From: Pseudomonadota bacterium
GTDB lineage: Bacteria > Pseudomonadota > Alphaproteobacteria > Caulobacterales > Aquidulcibacteraceae
NCBI GenBank assembly: GCA_020161405.1
Contig: JAIUOD010000001.1
Coordinates: 682,001-746,000, forward strand
DNA length: 64,000 nt
Direction: 5' to 3'
A program made the translations under genes and the position numbers. Position 1 is the first letter of the stretch. Each line of letters begins with the position of its first letter. The notes under the pieces are model-generated. The model was not told the origin of the DNA, ran no database searches, and saw only the letters and a program-made list of their open reading frames with translations. This document shows positions 18,955 to 28,313 of the stretch, in pieces.

Positions 18955-19965
18955 ATGGAAAATAGCAAAACCCCTGTTTCGGTGATTACTGGCTTTTTGG
19001 GCGCAGGAAAAACAACACTTTTAAATCAATTACTTACCAATCAATCAGGTAAAAAATACGCAATAATTGTTAATGAGTTTGGCGAAATTGGTATTGATAA
19101 TGATTTAGTTGTTGGTGCCGATGAAGAAATTTTCGAGCTTAATAATGGCTGTGTTTGCTGTAATGTTCGCGGTGATTTAATAAGAATTTTAGGTGCGTTA
19201 TTTAAAAGAAAATCGGCATTTGACGCAATTTTGATTGAAACAACTGGCCTTGCCAAGCCTGCGCCAGTTGCCCAAACCTTCTTTGCCGATGATGATATTG
19301 CACGCCGCGCATATCTTGATGGCATTATTACAATTGTTGATGCCGTAAATATAATTTCGAACCTAAAAGAATTTGAAGAAGCAACCAATCAAATTGCCTT
19401 TGCCGACGTGATAATTCTAAACAAAGTTTCCGAAGTAAGTGCGCAAGAAATTGAAACCATAAAAAGCGCCATCAAATCAATTAATATTGGCGCAAAAATC
19501 ATTGAGACCAATAATTCAAAAATAGATGAAAATGAAATCTTCAATCTAAATTCTTATGATGATGCAAAAGAAGAAACAATAAATCGCTATTTTAAAAAAG
19601 ATGACCATCATCATGGTCACCATCACCATCACCATCATCACGACCATGATCATGACCATTTGGAACAGAATGGGGTTAAAGCACTTTGCATAAGAAGCGA
19701 TAAGCCGCTTGATGAAAATCGTTTTATGGATTTTCTTTCAACATTAGTTGGTGAATTTGGCGAAAGCCTTTTGCGCTTTAAAGGCATTGTTAAAATTGCA
19801 AACCAAAATGCGCCATTTGTTTTCAATGGAGTACATATGATGGTTGATGCTGATTATAAAAATGACAAAAATTTTGGGGAAAGCTTCGAATCAAGGCTTG
19901 TTTTTATTGGAAAAGACCTTCCGCAAGGGGATATAGTTTCACGATTTAAATCATGTGAAAATTAG
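18955..19965 (+). CDS. CobW/COG0523 family metallochaperone GTPase, His-rich
   Basis: 336 residues. Walker A is GFLGAGKTT close to the N-terminus, followed by the family hallmark GCVCCN (CxCC metal motif) and the base-recognition motif LNKVSE. A His/Asp-rich insert at about residues 217-236 has 14 or more histidines and probably holds zinc or another divalent metal. The CobW C-terminal domain ends in VFIGKDLPQ. Members deliver zinc, cobalt or other metals to client enzymes using GTP. No cobN or other cobalamin gene is adjacent, so a ZNG1/YeiR-like zinc role is more likely. The ATG at 18955 is favoured (AAAGG 7 bases upstream) over one at 18928. Confidence 0.87.
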   Translation: MENSKTPVSVITGFLGAGKTTLLNQLLTNQSGKKYAIIVNEFGEIGIDNDLVVGADEEIFELNNGCVCCNVRGDLIRILGALFKRKSAFDAILIETTGLAKPAPVAQTFFADDDIARRAYLDGIITIVDAVNIISNLKEFEEATNQIAFADVIILNKVSEVSAQEIETIKSAIKSINIGAKIIETNNSKIDENEIFNLNSYDDAKEETINRYFKKDDHHHGHHHHHHHHDHDHDHLEQNGVKALCIRSDKPLDENRFMDFLSTLVGEFGESLLRFKGIVKIANQNAPFVFNGVHMMVDADYKNDKNFGESFESRLVFIGKDLPQGDIVSRFKSCEN

Positions 19966-20095
19966 ACAAAATTCACTTTTCAGGGGAAATTAACCAACTT
20001 ATATGCAAATAATCCCCAGAAAATGTAATAAATCATAGCATTGCAGCTATTTTTATCTTGACGAAACAGGGCAAACGGCCTTTGTCCTATTTACC

Positions 20096-20121
20096 CCGAA
20101 TGATAGATTCGACGCATTCGG
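20096..20121 (+). promoter_or_regulatory. Inverted repeat in the HU leader
   Basis: CCGAATG (20096-20102) and CATTCGG (20115-20121) form a 7-bp stem with a 12-base loop, 45 bases before the HU start. A TTGACG resembling a -35 box lies upstream at 20058-20063, but a matching -10 is not clear. Confidence 0.35.
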
Positions 20122-20166
20122 CAACAAAAAGCACCCATTTGGGGCTGTCTAGTTTGGAGAGCTTTG

Positions 20167-20439
20167 ATGAGCAAAAAAGAAATGATCGACGCAGTGGCGG
20201 AAAAAGCCGGAATCACCAAAGAAAAAGCTGGTGTGGCTATTGACGCATTGACCGCTTACATTGAATCTGCCTTGAAAAAAGATGGCGAAGTAACTTTCGC
20301 GCCACTTGGCAAATTTAAAGTTTCTAAGCGTGAAGCACGCACAGGTCGTAACCCTTCAACTGGTGCTGCGGTTCAAATCCCTGCAGCTAAAGTTGCTAAA
20401 TTCTTGCCTTCTAAAGGTTTGAAAGAATCTTTGAACTAA
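20167..20439 (+). CDS. hup: DNA-binding protein HU
   Basis: 90 residues, the standard length of the HU/IHF family. The beginning SKKEMIDAVAEKAGITK and the DNA-arm signature GKFKVSKREARTGRNP are those of HU; IHF subunits differ at these positions. HU bends and compacts nucleoid DNA as a homodimer. GGAG lies 8 bases before the ATG at 20167; an overlapping TTG three bases earlier is ignored. The gene stands alone with its own terminator, consistent with strong independent expression. Confidence 0.96.
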   Translation: MSKKEMIDAVAEKAGITKEKAGVAIDALTAYIESALKKDGEVTFAPLGKFKVSKREARTGRNPSTGAAVQIPAAKVAKFLPSKGLKESLN

Positions 20440-20458
20440 TTTAGTTTAAATAGTCACA

Positions 20459-20489
20459 GGGCGGCCCCAGAAATGGGGTCGCCCTTTTT
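20459..20489 (+). terminator. Intrinsic terminator of the HU gene
   Basis: GGGCGGCCCC (20459-20468) and GGGGTCGCCC (20475-20484) form a 10-bp stem with one G-U pair and a six-base loop, followed by TTTTTC. Confidence 0.92.
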
Positions 20490-20500
20490 CTATGCCTTAA

Positions 20501-21790
20501 TCATATAATTAGATAATCTTCCGAAGCGCCAATAATTTTCGCTTTTATAATTTCGCCTTGAATACCATTTTCAATTTTCACGCGCGTGAAATTTTCAAGG
20601 CGGCCATAACCATTGGCTTCAATTAAAATATCTTGCACTTTTCCAATTTGGCTTTGTAAATGTTGCGAAAGCAATTGCGCCCCTTTTGCACGCAAAATTG
20701 CGGCACGCTCTTTAATTATATTGCGCGCAACTTGTGGCATTTTTTGCGCTGGCGTTCCAGGGCGCGGGCTATAGGGGAAAATATGAGCATAGGTGATATT
20801 CGCTTCTTCAAGAAGGCTTAGGCTATCTTGAAAATATTCTTCGGTTTCGGTTGGAAAACCTGCGATAATATCAGCGCCAAAAACAATTTCGGGGCGCGCC
20901 GCCTTAAGCCTTGCCACCAAATCAATTGCATCTTGTCGTAAATGACGCCTTTTCATGCGCTTTAGGATTAAATCATTCCCATGCTGAAGCGATAAATGCA
21001 AATGCGGCATAAGGCGTGGATTTTGCGCAAAATTACGGAATAGATTTTCATCAATCTCAATTGCATCAATTGAAGAAAGCCTAAGGCGTATTAAATCAGG
21101 GCAAAGTTTGAAAATTCTATCAACTAAATTGCCCAAATTAGGTGACGCAGGTAAATCACCGCCCCATGATGTTAAATCAACACCCGATAAAACCACTTCC
21201 TTAATGCCATTATCGACAAGTCGATTTATTGTGCGCACAACCTCCGCTGCGGGTACAGAGCGTGAGTTTCCACGTCCGTAAGGAATAATACAAAAGGTAC
21301 AGCGATGATCACAACCATTTTGCACCTGAATATAGGCACGGGTTCGCCCTTCAATACCATCAATCAAATGACTTGCGGTTTCTTTGACGCTTAAAATATC
21401 ATCAACAATTATGCGCTCTTCATTGAGCAATAGGCCCTGATATGTTTCAGGCTTGGTTTTTTCATTATTGCCGATAACTTTTTCAACCTCCTCCATATCC
21501 GCAAAGCTTTGTGGATCAATTTGGGCGGCGCAACCTGAAACAATTATTTTAGCATTTGGATTATCGCGCTTTGCACGACGAATTGTCTGTTTTGCCTGTC
21601 GCACAGCCTCTGAAGTTACTGCGCAAGTATTTATAAGAACTATTTCTTCATTAATAGAACGCGCAGCAAGCTTCATCGCCTCTGTTTCATATGTATTGAG
21701 GCGGCAACCAAGGCTTATGGCGCGAATATTACCATATTTGGATTGTGTCGGTTTCGCGCTATTGATGTCGTGTTCTATTTCGTCTGACAT
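20501..21790 (-). CDS. mtaB: tRNA (N6-L-threonylcarbamoyladenosine(37)-C2)-methylthiotransferase MtaB
   Basis: 429 residues. MtaB inserts a methylthio group into t6A37 of ANN-decoding tRNAs. The N-terminal UPF0004 domain supplies cluster cysteines C29, C56 and C87; the radical SAM motif CDHRCTFC gives C160, C164 and C167, followed by IIPYGRGNSRS. The opening SLGCRLNTYETEAM is characteristic of MtaB rather than MiaB or RimO. A C-terminal TRAM-like part carries IKAKIIGASEDYL. The gene is convergent with HU across the terminator. Confidence 0.94.
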   Translation of the reverse strand: MSDEIEHDINSAKPTQSKYGNIRAISLGCRLNTYETEAMKLAARSINEEIVLINTCAVTSEAVRQAKQTIRRAKRDNPNAKIIVSGCAAQIDPQSFADMEEVEKVIGNNEKTKPETYQGLLLNEERIIVDDILSVKETASHLIDGIEGRTRAYIQVQNGCDHRCTFCIIPYGRGNSRSVPAAEVVRTINRLVDNGIKEVVLSGVDLTSWGGDLPASPNLGNLVDRIFKLCPDLIRLRLSSIDAIEIDENLFRNFAQNPRLMPHLHLSLQHGNDLILKRMKRRHLRQDAIDLVARLKAARPEIVFGADIIAGFPTETEEYFQDSLSLLEEANITYAHIFPYSPRPGTPAQKMPQVARNIIKERAAILRAKGAQLLSQHLQSQIGKVQDILIEANGYGRLENFTRVKIENGIQGEIIKAKIIGASEDYLII

Positions 21791-21872
21791 TTTATGGTAT
21801 GTTTTTATATTCTTGAAAACGATGAAATAATCGCCATATTAAGTTTCAAGCTTGCTATAGAGGAAACATAAT

Positions 21873-22082
21873 ATGTTGGAAAGTATTTTGCATCATAAAT
21901 TGGGTTTTTGGGGCGCAATACATTTGCTTCTATTTTTATGGGCAATATTTTCTATTACACAAAACCGCAATGAAGGCGCCTTTGGCAAGGCTTTATGGGT
22001 GGTTTGGGTTGCCTGTGTTCCTGTTATTGGCTTTTTCTCTTGGTTATTTTTTGGACCAAAAGCACCAAAAAAAATTAATTAA
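21873..22082 (+). CDS. PLDc N-terminal domain small membrane protein
   Basis: 69 residues with two hydrophobic helices (about 13-31 and 44-62) and a short Pro/Lys tail, matching the PLDc_N domain that precedes cardiolipin synthase domains but also exists as a stand-alone protein. Typical features are FLWAIFSITQN and VVWVACVPVIGFFSWLFFG. The protein is in the inner membrane; its function alone is unknown. A GAGG ribosome site lies 9 bases before the ATG. The stop shares TTAA with the stop of the rcdA-like gene. Confidence 0.75.
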   Translation: MLESILHHKLGFWGAIHLLLFLWAIFSITQNRNEGAFGKALWVVWVACVPVIGFFSWLFFGPKAPKKIN

Positions 22083-22609
22083 TCACCATCATTTTGCATA
22101 AAACCGCCAAAAGCCGCCTGTAACTTTTGCAATTGGTCATTAACGGGATTTTGCATTGGTACTTCATCTTCTTCGGTGAACATCGCACTATCAAGACGTT
22201 CAATACGAATATAAAGACGCTCAGAGCGAATAAGAAGATCTTTTAATTTTGGTGGCAAATCATGTGCAGGGTTTAGGCTTGTGGCACATATTGCCTTTGC
22301 ACCAATTCGGTATTTTTCATCAAGCGCGTCCTTAGCACTCATTTCGCCTTCTTTAATTGCACGCTGCACCAAAAGCCATGATGCGGTTTGCATAAGGCGC
22401 GTTGTAAGGCGCATTGATTCAGATGCATAGGCAAGCGCGGCATTTCTATCCAATAATTTTGATTCCTGACGACCTTCACCATCAAGATATTGCGCAGTTT
22501 CTTCAACCAAATCCATGCCGTCAACGAAGATTTTTTCAAAAACTTCTGAATTTGCAAAAGCAGAAATTTTTTCAGCGCGTGTAATATTTTCTTTGAGTTC
22601 GAAAGCCAT
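22079..22609 (-). CDS. rcdA: DUF1465 family protein, regulator of CtrA degradation RcdA
   Basis: 176 residues, predicted all-helical. The family stretches AFANSEVFEKIFVDGMDLVE, DRNAALAYASESMRLTTRLMQ and LPPKLKDLLIRSERLYIR are present, followed by the acidic tail typical of RcdA. In Caulobacter RcdA is an adaptor in the CpdR/PopA hierarchy that delivers CtrA to the ClpXP protease at the cell pole. The neighbouring DUF1192 gene on the same strand is a frequent companion. Presence of RcdA suggests a CtrA-controlled cell cycle in this organism; ctrA and clpX are not in the window. Confidence 0.82.
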   Translation of the reverse strand: MAFELKENITRAEKISAFANSEVFEKIFVDGMDLVEETAQYLDGEGRQESKLLDRNAALAYASESMRLTTRLMQTASWLLVQRAIKEGEMSAKDALDEKYRIGAKAICATSLNPAHDLPPKLKDLLIRSERLYIRIERLDSAMFTEEDEVPMQNPVNDQLQKLQAAFGGFMQNDGD

Positions 22610-22672
22610 TATTATACCATTTTAAAAATAATTATACGTTTTTACATCTCAAAGCAATTCGCGTGCCGAAAT

Positions 22673-22861
22673 TTATCCACTATGGTTACCAAAGAGTGCC
22701 TGTGCTGCATTTAATGTAGATTTCTTTTTAGAAATTGCACTTTCACAACGCAAAATCTCTTCACGAAGGGCAATTATACGCTCTTCTAATTCACTTACTG
22801 ACAATAATTCCAAATCAATTGGCTTAGTATTTGGTTTTTGAATAAATTCTTCGTTAAACAT
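22673..22861 (-). CDS. DUF1192 domain-containing protein
   Basis: 62 residues from the ATG at 22861 (an ATG three codons upstream is also possible). The core LSVSELEERIIALREEILRCESAI followed by KK and a short tail is the entire DUF1192 signature, predicted to be a coiled coil. Its function is unknown. It lies 63 bases upstream of the rcdA-like gene on the same strand, an association conserved in Alphaproteobacteria, so the two are probably co-transcribed. Confidence 0.8.
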   Translation of the reverse strand: MFNEEFIQKPNTKPIDLELLSVSELEERIIALREEILRCESAISKKKSTLNAAQALFGNHSG

Positions 22862-22987
22862 TTTAGTCACTTTATAATTTCAAATTATATTTTTACTATT
22901 TTACATAAAGGATGCAAGCAAGAAATTGCCATAAGTGTGCCCCAATAATAGTTTAATTTTGCCTTATTTGGTTTTTATAAATCGAAT

Positions 22988-23704
22988 ATGAGAAAACTTT
23001 CAAACCTATTGATTTTTGGATTACTTACCTTTGCGCCTTTAAATTCATTTGCACAAACATTACCAAATTCACCCCGCCTTGAAGAAGTTTCAAAAAGAAT
23101 TAGTCCAAGCCTTATTGCCGATTTGAAAAAGAAAAATCTTCAATTCGGTAGTCCTGTTTTTGTGAGAATTTATAAAAAATCCAACATTTTGGAATTATGG
23201 ATAAAGGGTGATAGAAATTACAAACTTTATAAAACCTATAATATTTGCACTTTTTCGGGAAATCTTGGCCCAAAACTAAAGGAAGGCGACAGACAAGCAC
23301 CCGAAGGAATTTATTGGGTTTCAAAATCGCAACTAAACCCCAATAGCAATTATCATTTATCTTTAAATCTTGGCTATCCTAATCAATATGATAGATATTA
23401 TAAACGTAGCGGTGATGCCTTAATGGTGCATGGTAATTGTGTCTCTATTGGTTGTTATGCAATCACTGATAGAAATATCGAAGAAGTATATCTTTTAATA
23501 AATGCCGCACTTAAAAACGGGCAGGATAAAGTGCAATTTCATATTTTACCTTTTAAACCAACAAAAAATAATTTAATCGCCTATCGCTATGATAAATGGG
23601 CGATATTTTGGAATGAATTGGCCAAAATAGATTTAGCATTCGAAAAAAACTTTATTGTTCCCAAGGTTAGTATTAAAGAGGGACATTATATTTTAACGGA
23701 ATGA
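22988..23704 (+). CDS. L,D-transpeptidase family protein (YafK/DpaA-like)
   Basis: 238 residues. A signal peptide (LLIFGLLTFAPLNSFA) ends near residue 22. The YkuD catalytic signature is MVHGNCVSIGCYAITD, with the His and nucleophilic Cys in HGNCVSIGC. The surrounding ELWIKGDRNYKLYKTYNIC and GDRQAPEGIYWVSKSQLNPNS place it with YafK/DpaA, which in E. coli cuts the bond between Braun lipoprotein and peptidoglycan. A periplasmic peptidoglycan-editing role is likely. The 3' end overlaps the next gene by four bases (ATGA). Confidence 0.86.
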   Translation: MRKLSNLLIFGLLTFAPLNSFAQTLPNSPRLEEVSKRISPSLIADLKKKNLQFGSPVFVRIYKKSNILELWIKGDRNYKLYKTYNICTFSGNLGPKLKEGDRQAPEGIYWVSKSQLNPNSNYHLSLNLGYPNQYDRYYKRSGDALMVHGNCVSIGCYAITDRNIEEVYLLINAALKNGQDKVQFHILPFKPTKNNLIAYRYDKWAIFWNELAKIDLAFEKNFIVPKVSIKEGHYILTE

Positions 23705-24669
23705 AAATGCGCGCGATTATTGCAAAACCTAATGCACCACTTGAAATTCAAGAAATTGGAACACCAAAGCCAAAATCAAACGAAGTTTTGATAAAAATTC
23801 ATGCAACAGGTATAAATCGCCCCGATTTATTACAACGCGCAGGCCTTTACCCACCGCCCGCTAATGCATCGCCAATAATGGGCCTTGAGGCAGCGGGTGA
23901 AATTGTAGAAATTGGTGAAAATATAAGTCAATATAAAATTGGCGATAAAGTTTGCGCACTTTTAAATGGTGGCGGATATGCTGAATATGCAATCGCATTT
24001 GAAGATTGCTGTTTTAAAATACCCAATAATCTTTCAATGATTGAAGCGGCGGCTTTGCCCGAAACAATTATGACGGTTTACACCAATATTTTTGAAGTAT
24101 GTGGTCTTAAAAAAGGTGATAATTTCCTAATTCACGGTGGCGCATCGGGCATTGGCACAATGGCAATACAAATGGCGCGCGCCATTGAAGCAGTAGTTTT
24201 CACAACTGTCGGCAGCGATGAAAAAGCAAAATTTTGCGAACAAATCGGCGCCAATATGGCAATTAATTACAAACAGGACGATTTTGAAGAAGTATTAAAA
24301 CCTGTAGGAATTGATGTGATTCTTGATATGGTTGGCGGGCCTTATATTCAAAAAAACATCAATATTCTAAATGATAAAGGGCGGGTTTGTAATATTGCCT
24401 ATCTTCAAGGGCCACAGGCGCAAATTAACTTCATGCGCCTTATGCTTAAACGCCTTACGATAACTGGCTCAACCCTTCGTTCACGTAGTGATGAAGAAAA
24501 GGGAATAATTGCCAATGGCGTAAAACGCGATTTTTGGCATTTTATCGAAAATGGCCAAATCAAACCAATTATCGACAGTGTGTTTAGCTTTGAAGATTGC
24601 GAAAAAGCCCACCAATTAATGGCAAGCAATAATCACAAAGGCAAAATCATTCTTGAGGTTTCAAAATAG
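23701..24669 (+). CDS. NAD(P)H quinone oxidoreductase, PIG3 family (zinc-free MDR)
   Basis: 322 residues. The medium-chain reductase fold is shown by GINRPDLLQRAGLYPPP, GLEAAGEIVEIGENI, and the nucleotide loop HGGASGIGTMAIQMA. Zinc ligands of alcohol dehydrogenases are absent. PIG3-type enzymes reduce quinones with NADPH in the cytoplasm. The start ATG overlaps the L,D-transpeptidase stop as ATGA; a second ATG two codons on is also possible. The 3' end overlaps the convergent S9 peptidase gene by 23 bases. Confidence 0.9.
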   Translation: MKMRAIIAKPNAPLEIQEIGTPKPKSNEVLIKIHATGINRPDLLQRAGLYPPPANASPIMGLEAAGEIVEIGENISQYKIGDKVCALLNGGGYAEYAIAFEDCCFKIPNNLSMIEAAALPETIMTVYTNIFEVCGLKKGDNFLIHGGASGIGTMAIQMARAIEAVVFTTVGSDEKAKFCEQIGANMAINYKQDDFEEVLKPVGIDVILDMVGGPYIQKNINILNDKGRVCNIAYLQGPQAQINFMRLMLKRLTITGSTLRSRSDEEKGIIANGVKRDFWHFIENGQIKPIIDSVFSFEDCEKAHQLMASNNHKGKIILEVSK

Positions 24670-26638
24670 GCGCAAGGAAATTTTCCATTTCTTTTAAGAA
24701 TTGCGCGCGCGTTTTTTCGCGCGACAACCAATGATCTTCGTCTTTAAGCTCGATATATTTCACATCTTTTCCTGCCCTTTTTAGGGCATTATACATTTTT
24801 TGGCTTTGTTCAGGCATTACTACAGTGTCATCTGTACCATGCATCAAAAGCACAGGCGATTTTATTTTATCGACCATATATAGTGGAGATATTGAATGAA
24901 TCTTCGCCGAATCATAACGCGTAACCCCCATATGCTCACGCCAATATGCAACTGAACCTGAAAGACCTCCGCCCCTATCTTCTTCAGTATATTGCATCAA
25001 CGCTAAATCCGAAATCCCACCAAAACTTATTGCGCATTTTAATTTATCTGCACTTTGTGCAATACCGACTAATGCGGAATAACCACCATATGATGCACCA
25101 ACTATACAAGTACGGTTTTTATCAATATCACCTTTTGAAATTGCATAATCTAATGCTTCTATTGTGTCGGTTTGCATTTTTCCAGCCCATTCACCATAGC
25201 CTGCATTTTCGAAATCGATACCATTACCCGTTGAACCTCTGAATTGGGGTTGAATTACGACATATCCACGTGAAGCCAAAAATTGTGATATATAATCAAA
25301 GTCGTCATCATCACGTGCTCTTGGTCCGCCGTGAGGTAATAAAATTGCGGGAAGTTTTTTGTGATTTGGATTTTTGGGTCTTGTTATATAAACTGGTATC
25401 TCCAAACCATCTGATGCTTTAAACTTTTCATAAGTTTTTACTGGAAATTCATAATTTGCTATTGAATCAGGAAAAAGTGATAAGTCACCAGCATTATTGG
25501 TTTTTATATTAAATAGATATGTATGGGTTTTTTGATTACCTGAACTTACGCTTACTAATAATTTTTCACGTTTTTCATCCCAATCGTCAATTGTTATATT
25601 TTTTCCAGCAAATGTCTTATCCAATAATATTTGCGCTTTTTTTAATTTCTCATCTAGCCATTCAAATGAATTATTAGAATCATCAAATTCAATTCCAATT
25701 GGCTCTTTTGTATAAGGATCTTTGATAATATTTAAAATATTTTTCTTTTCGCCAATTATAAAATCAGATTTGTTGCCATTCTCAATATTTATAGTTTTTA
25801 GCCTAGAATTGCTTTTTTCATCTTCCGAAATGAGGATATTTTTATCATCAATAAAACCCTCAATTTCAAATGGTAATTTTTTTACATTATCCCATTCTAA
25901 AAGTTTTATTGCTTTTTTATCAATTAGTTTAAAGATTGTTGCCTTGCGGTTTTTAACATCAACATCGATTCTTAACCTTGGATTACCCATCTTATCAAAA
26001 ATAAAGTCGTCGGTGTAAACGTTGCCATCAACTATATTCTTTCCTGTACCACTATTGAAATCGGCAAAATACGCACCCAATGACCATTTTAATTTATCAT
26101 CATAACCGAAAACAACATATTCTCTATCTTTGATGTCAGATGTTAGCCCCAAAACAATTATTTTTTTATTTTTTTTGTCAATATAGCTTATTCGTAAACT
26201 AGTATTATTTTCTAGATCAGGATGCGGCATTATTATGGCTGTTTTTTTAGTCGAAAGTGAATAAGATAAAGTTCGACTTATCTCATATTTATAATTATTA
26301 TCTTTTGCCCCAATATCTGCATTATATGCAAAAGATACTTTAATTAGCAAATGGTCACTATCAGCCCAAAACACACTCCTTGGTTTAGCTGTGTCACCCA
26401 AATTTATTGGGATTTCATCCATTGCATCAATATCAATTAAGACTAATTTTGAATTTTTTTCATCACCCGATAAAAAAGCAACTTTCTTTCCGTCATCAGA
26501 AATTGAAAAACTTCTGTCATCAGCCATAGCAAAGTCTTCAGCACTTGGGGGCGCCGGTATTGCTTGTTGCGCAAAAGTAGTTGTTGAATATAGTGATGCT
26601 GAAAACAAAAATGGAAAATAAACAAATTTTTTAAACAT
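24647..26638 (-). CDS. S9 family peptidase (prolyl oligopeptidase/dipeptidyl aminopeptidase type), exported
   Basis: 663 residues. A signal peptide (FVYFPFLFSASLYSTTTFA) precedes a beta-propeller region to about residue 400 and an alpha/beta hydrolase domain. The catalytic triad is Ser516 in GASYGGY, Asp604 in HGTDD and His636 in EDHW. It probably cleaves proline-containing peptides in the periplasm. Multiple S9 peptidases of this type are common in Caulobacterales and Sphingomonadales. The propeller-coding part is notably AT- and Lys/Asn-rich, as in other fast-evolving exported proteins of this window. Confidence 0.92.
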   Translation of the reverse strand: MFKKFVYFPFLFSASLYSTTTFAQQAIPAPPSAEDFAMADDRSFSISDDGKKVAFLSGDEKNSKLVLIDIDAMDEIPINLGDTAKPRSVFWADSDHLLIKVSFAYNADIGAKDNNYKYEISRTLSYSLSTKKTAIIMPHPDLENNTSLRISYIDKKNKKIIVLGLTSDIKDREYVVFGYDDKLKWSLGAYFADFNSGTGKNIVDGNVYTDDFIFDKMGNPRLRIDVDVKNRKATIFKLIDKKAIKLLEWDNVKKLPFEIEGFIDDKNILISEDEKSNSRLKTINIENGNKSDFIIGEKKNILNIIKDPYTKEPIGIEFDDSNNSFEWLDEKLKKAQILLDKTFAGKNITIDDWDEKREKLLVSVSSGNQKTHTYLFNIKTNNAGDLSLFPDSIANYEFPVKTYEKFKASDGLEIPVYITRPKNPNHKKLPAILLPHGGPRARDDDDFDYISQFLASRGYVVIQPQFRGSTGNGIDFENAGYGEWAGKMQTDTIEALDYAISKGDIDKNRTCIVGASYGGYSALVGIAQSADKLKCAISFGGISDLALMQYTEEDRGGGLSGSVAYWREHMGVTRYDSAKIHSISPLYMVDKIKSPVLLMHGTDDTVVMPEQSQKMYNALKRAGKDVKYIELKDEDHWLSREKTRAQFLKEMENFLAPILKPQE

Positions 26639-26702
26639 TTACCACCCCAAATAATTATCAAGAAAGTAAATATTTAAAATAAATAGTCAATATTCAAAAT
26701 TA

Positions 26703-28130
26703 TTATTCACCATAGCCCATTATTGCTTTAATTTCGGTGAATTCATCTATGCCATATTCACCCCATTCGCGGCCTGTTCCTGATTGTTTATAGCCACCAA
26801 ATGGTGCGGCATTATCGGTTGGGGCGCCATTTATGTGAACCATGCCGGCGCGGATTTTGCGCGCAACTTTTTTGGCATGTTCCAAATCACCTTGGATATA
26901 AGAAGAAAGACCATATTGCGTATCATTTGCCATTTCTATTGCTTCTTCTTCACTGTCATAAGGAATAATGGTTAGGACGGGGCCAAAAACTTCTTCGCGT
27001 GCAATTGTGGTTTTATTGTCTTTGGAAACAAAAATTGTTGGCTTAATAAAATAGCCTTTTTCAAAACCATCTGGGCGACCAACACCACCGCAAAGTAATT
27101 CATTACCTTCATCAATTGCCGCCCCAATCATCGCATTTACTTTTTCAAATTGGCGAGCATTGGAAACTGGGCCAATAGCACCCTTTGGCGCATTATCAGG
27201 CATTGCAACCAATGTTGCGGCACCAGCTGCTTTGGCAATTTCCTTGGCTTGTTCAAGTTTGGCACGCGGAACCAACATGCGGGTTGGCGCATTACAAGAT
27301 TGCCCCGTATTGGTCATACAGATACGAACGCCAATTTTAACCGCTTTTTCCAAATCGGCATCATCAAGAATGATATTTGGTGATTTACCACCCAATTCAA
27401 GCCCAACTTTTTTGACTGTATTGGCGCTATTCTTGGTGATTTCAACACCCGCGCGGGTTGATCCAGTAAATGATACAAAATCAATATCAGGGTGCGAAGA
27501 AAGCGGCGCACCAACACCCAAACCATCACCATTAACAAGGTTAAACACACCTTTTGGAACCCCTGCATCATGCAAAATTTCCGCTAAAATCATGGCATCA
27601 AGCGGCGCAAGTTCGGATGGTTTCAAAACCATCGTGCAACCCACCGCCAATGCAGGGGCAACTTTACAGGCAACTTGATTAATCGGCCAATTCCAAGGTG
27701 TAATAAGGCCACAAACGCCAACAGGTTCACGCACCACGCGCGTATTACCCATTTTGCGCTCAAAAGCGTAATTTTTTAAAACTTTCAAAGTTTCGGCAAA
27801 ATGCCCAATTCCCGATGGCGCTTGTGCAGCGATTGAAAGCCACATTGGCGCGCCCATTTCTTGGGAAATTGCGACTGCAATCTCTTCATTTTTTGCAATA
27901 AGGCCTTCGCAAATTTTTTCGAAAAGTGCGATACGTTCATCAAGGCTAGTTTGAGAGTATGATTCAAACGCTGCCTTTGCCGCCGCTACTGCCAAATCAA
28001 CATCTTGGGGTGAGCCAAGGGAAATTGTGGCAAAGGCTTCTTCGGTGGCGGGATTTATGATTTCATGTGTTTTTGGAACAATCGGATTAACCCATGCGCC
28101 ATTTATATAAAATTGTGTTTTTGAAATCAT
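26703..28130 (-). CDS. Aldehyde dehydrogenase family protein
   Basis: 475 residues. NAD(P)-dependent oxidation of an aldehyde to an acid; the substrate is unknown. The catalytic Glu lies in LELGGKSPN and the nucleophilic Cys in GQSCNAPTRM; other family blocks are TPWNWPINQVACK, FTGSTRAGVEI and EVFGPVLTI. The ATG at 28130 is preferred, with GGGG 8 bases before it; an ATG 12 bases earlier is an alternative. It is the second aldehyde dehydrogenase in the window and is only distantly similar to the one at 34122. It stands alone between the S9 peptidase and the HEXXH gene. Confidence 0.93.
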   Translation of the reverse strand: MISKTQFYINGAWVNPIVPKTHEIINPATEEAFATISLGSPQDVDLAVAAAKAAFESYSQTSLDERIALFEKICEGLIAKNEEIAVAISQEMGAPMWLSIAAQAPSGIGHFAETLKVLKNYAFERKMGNTRVVREPVGVCGLITPWNWPINQVACKVAPALAVGCTMVLKPSELAPLDAMILAEILHDAGVPKGVFNLVNGDGLGVGAPLSSHPDIDFVSFTGSTRAGVEITKNSANTVKKVGLELGGKSPNIILDDADLEKAVKIGVRICMTNTGQSCNAPTRMLVPRAKLEQAKEIAKAAGAATLVAMPDNAPKGAIGPVSNARQFEKVNAMIGAAIDEGNELLCGGVGRPDGFEKGYFIKPTIFVSKDNKTTIAREEVFGPVLTIIPYDSEEEAIEMANDTQYGLSSYIQGDLEHAKKVARKIRAGMVHINGAPTDNAAPFGGYKQSGTGREWGEYGIDEFTEIKAIMGYGE

Positions 28131-28313
28131 TTTAATCCCCATCTTACAATCTTCTATTTGGCAATAGTTGCAATTGAAATCAAGTAAGTGGTGATTAAAG
28201 ATTCATTTTATAAACAATTAAATTTTGAAAATGGTTTCAGTTTCAAAAAATTAATGTGCCCAAATAGGTTTATATAATATATATTTGAATTATAAATATC
28301 TGGGTTTAATTTA

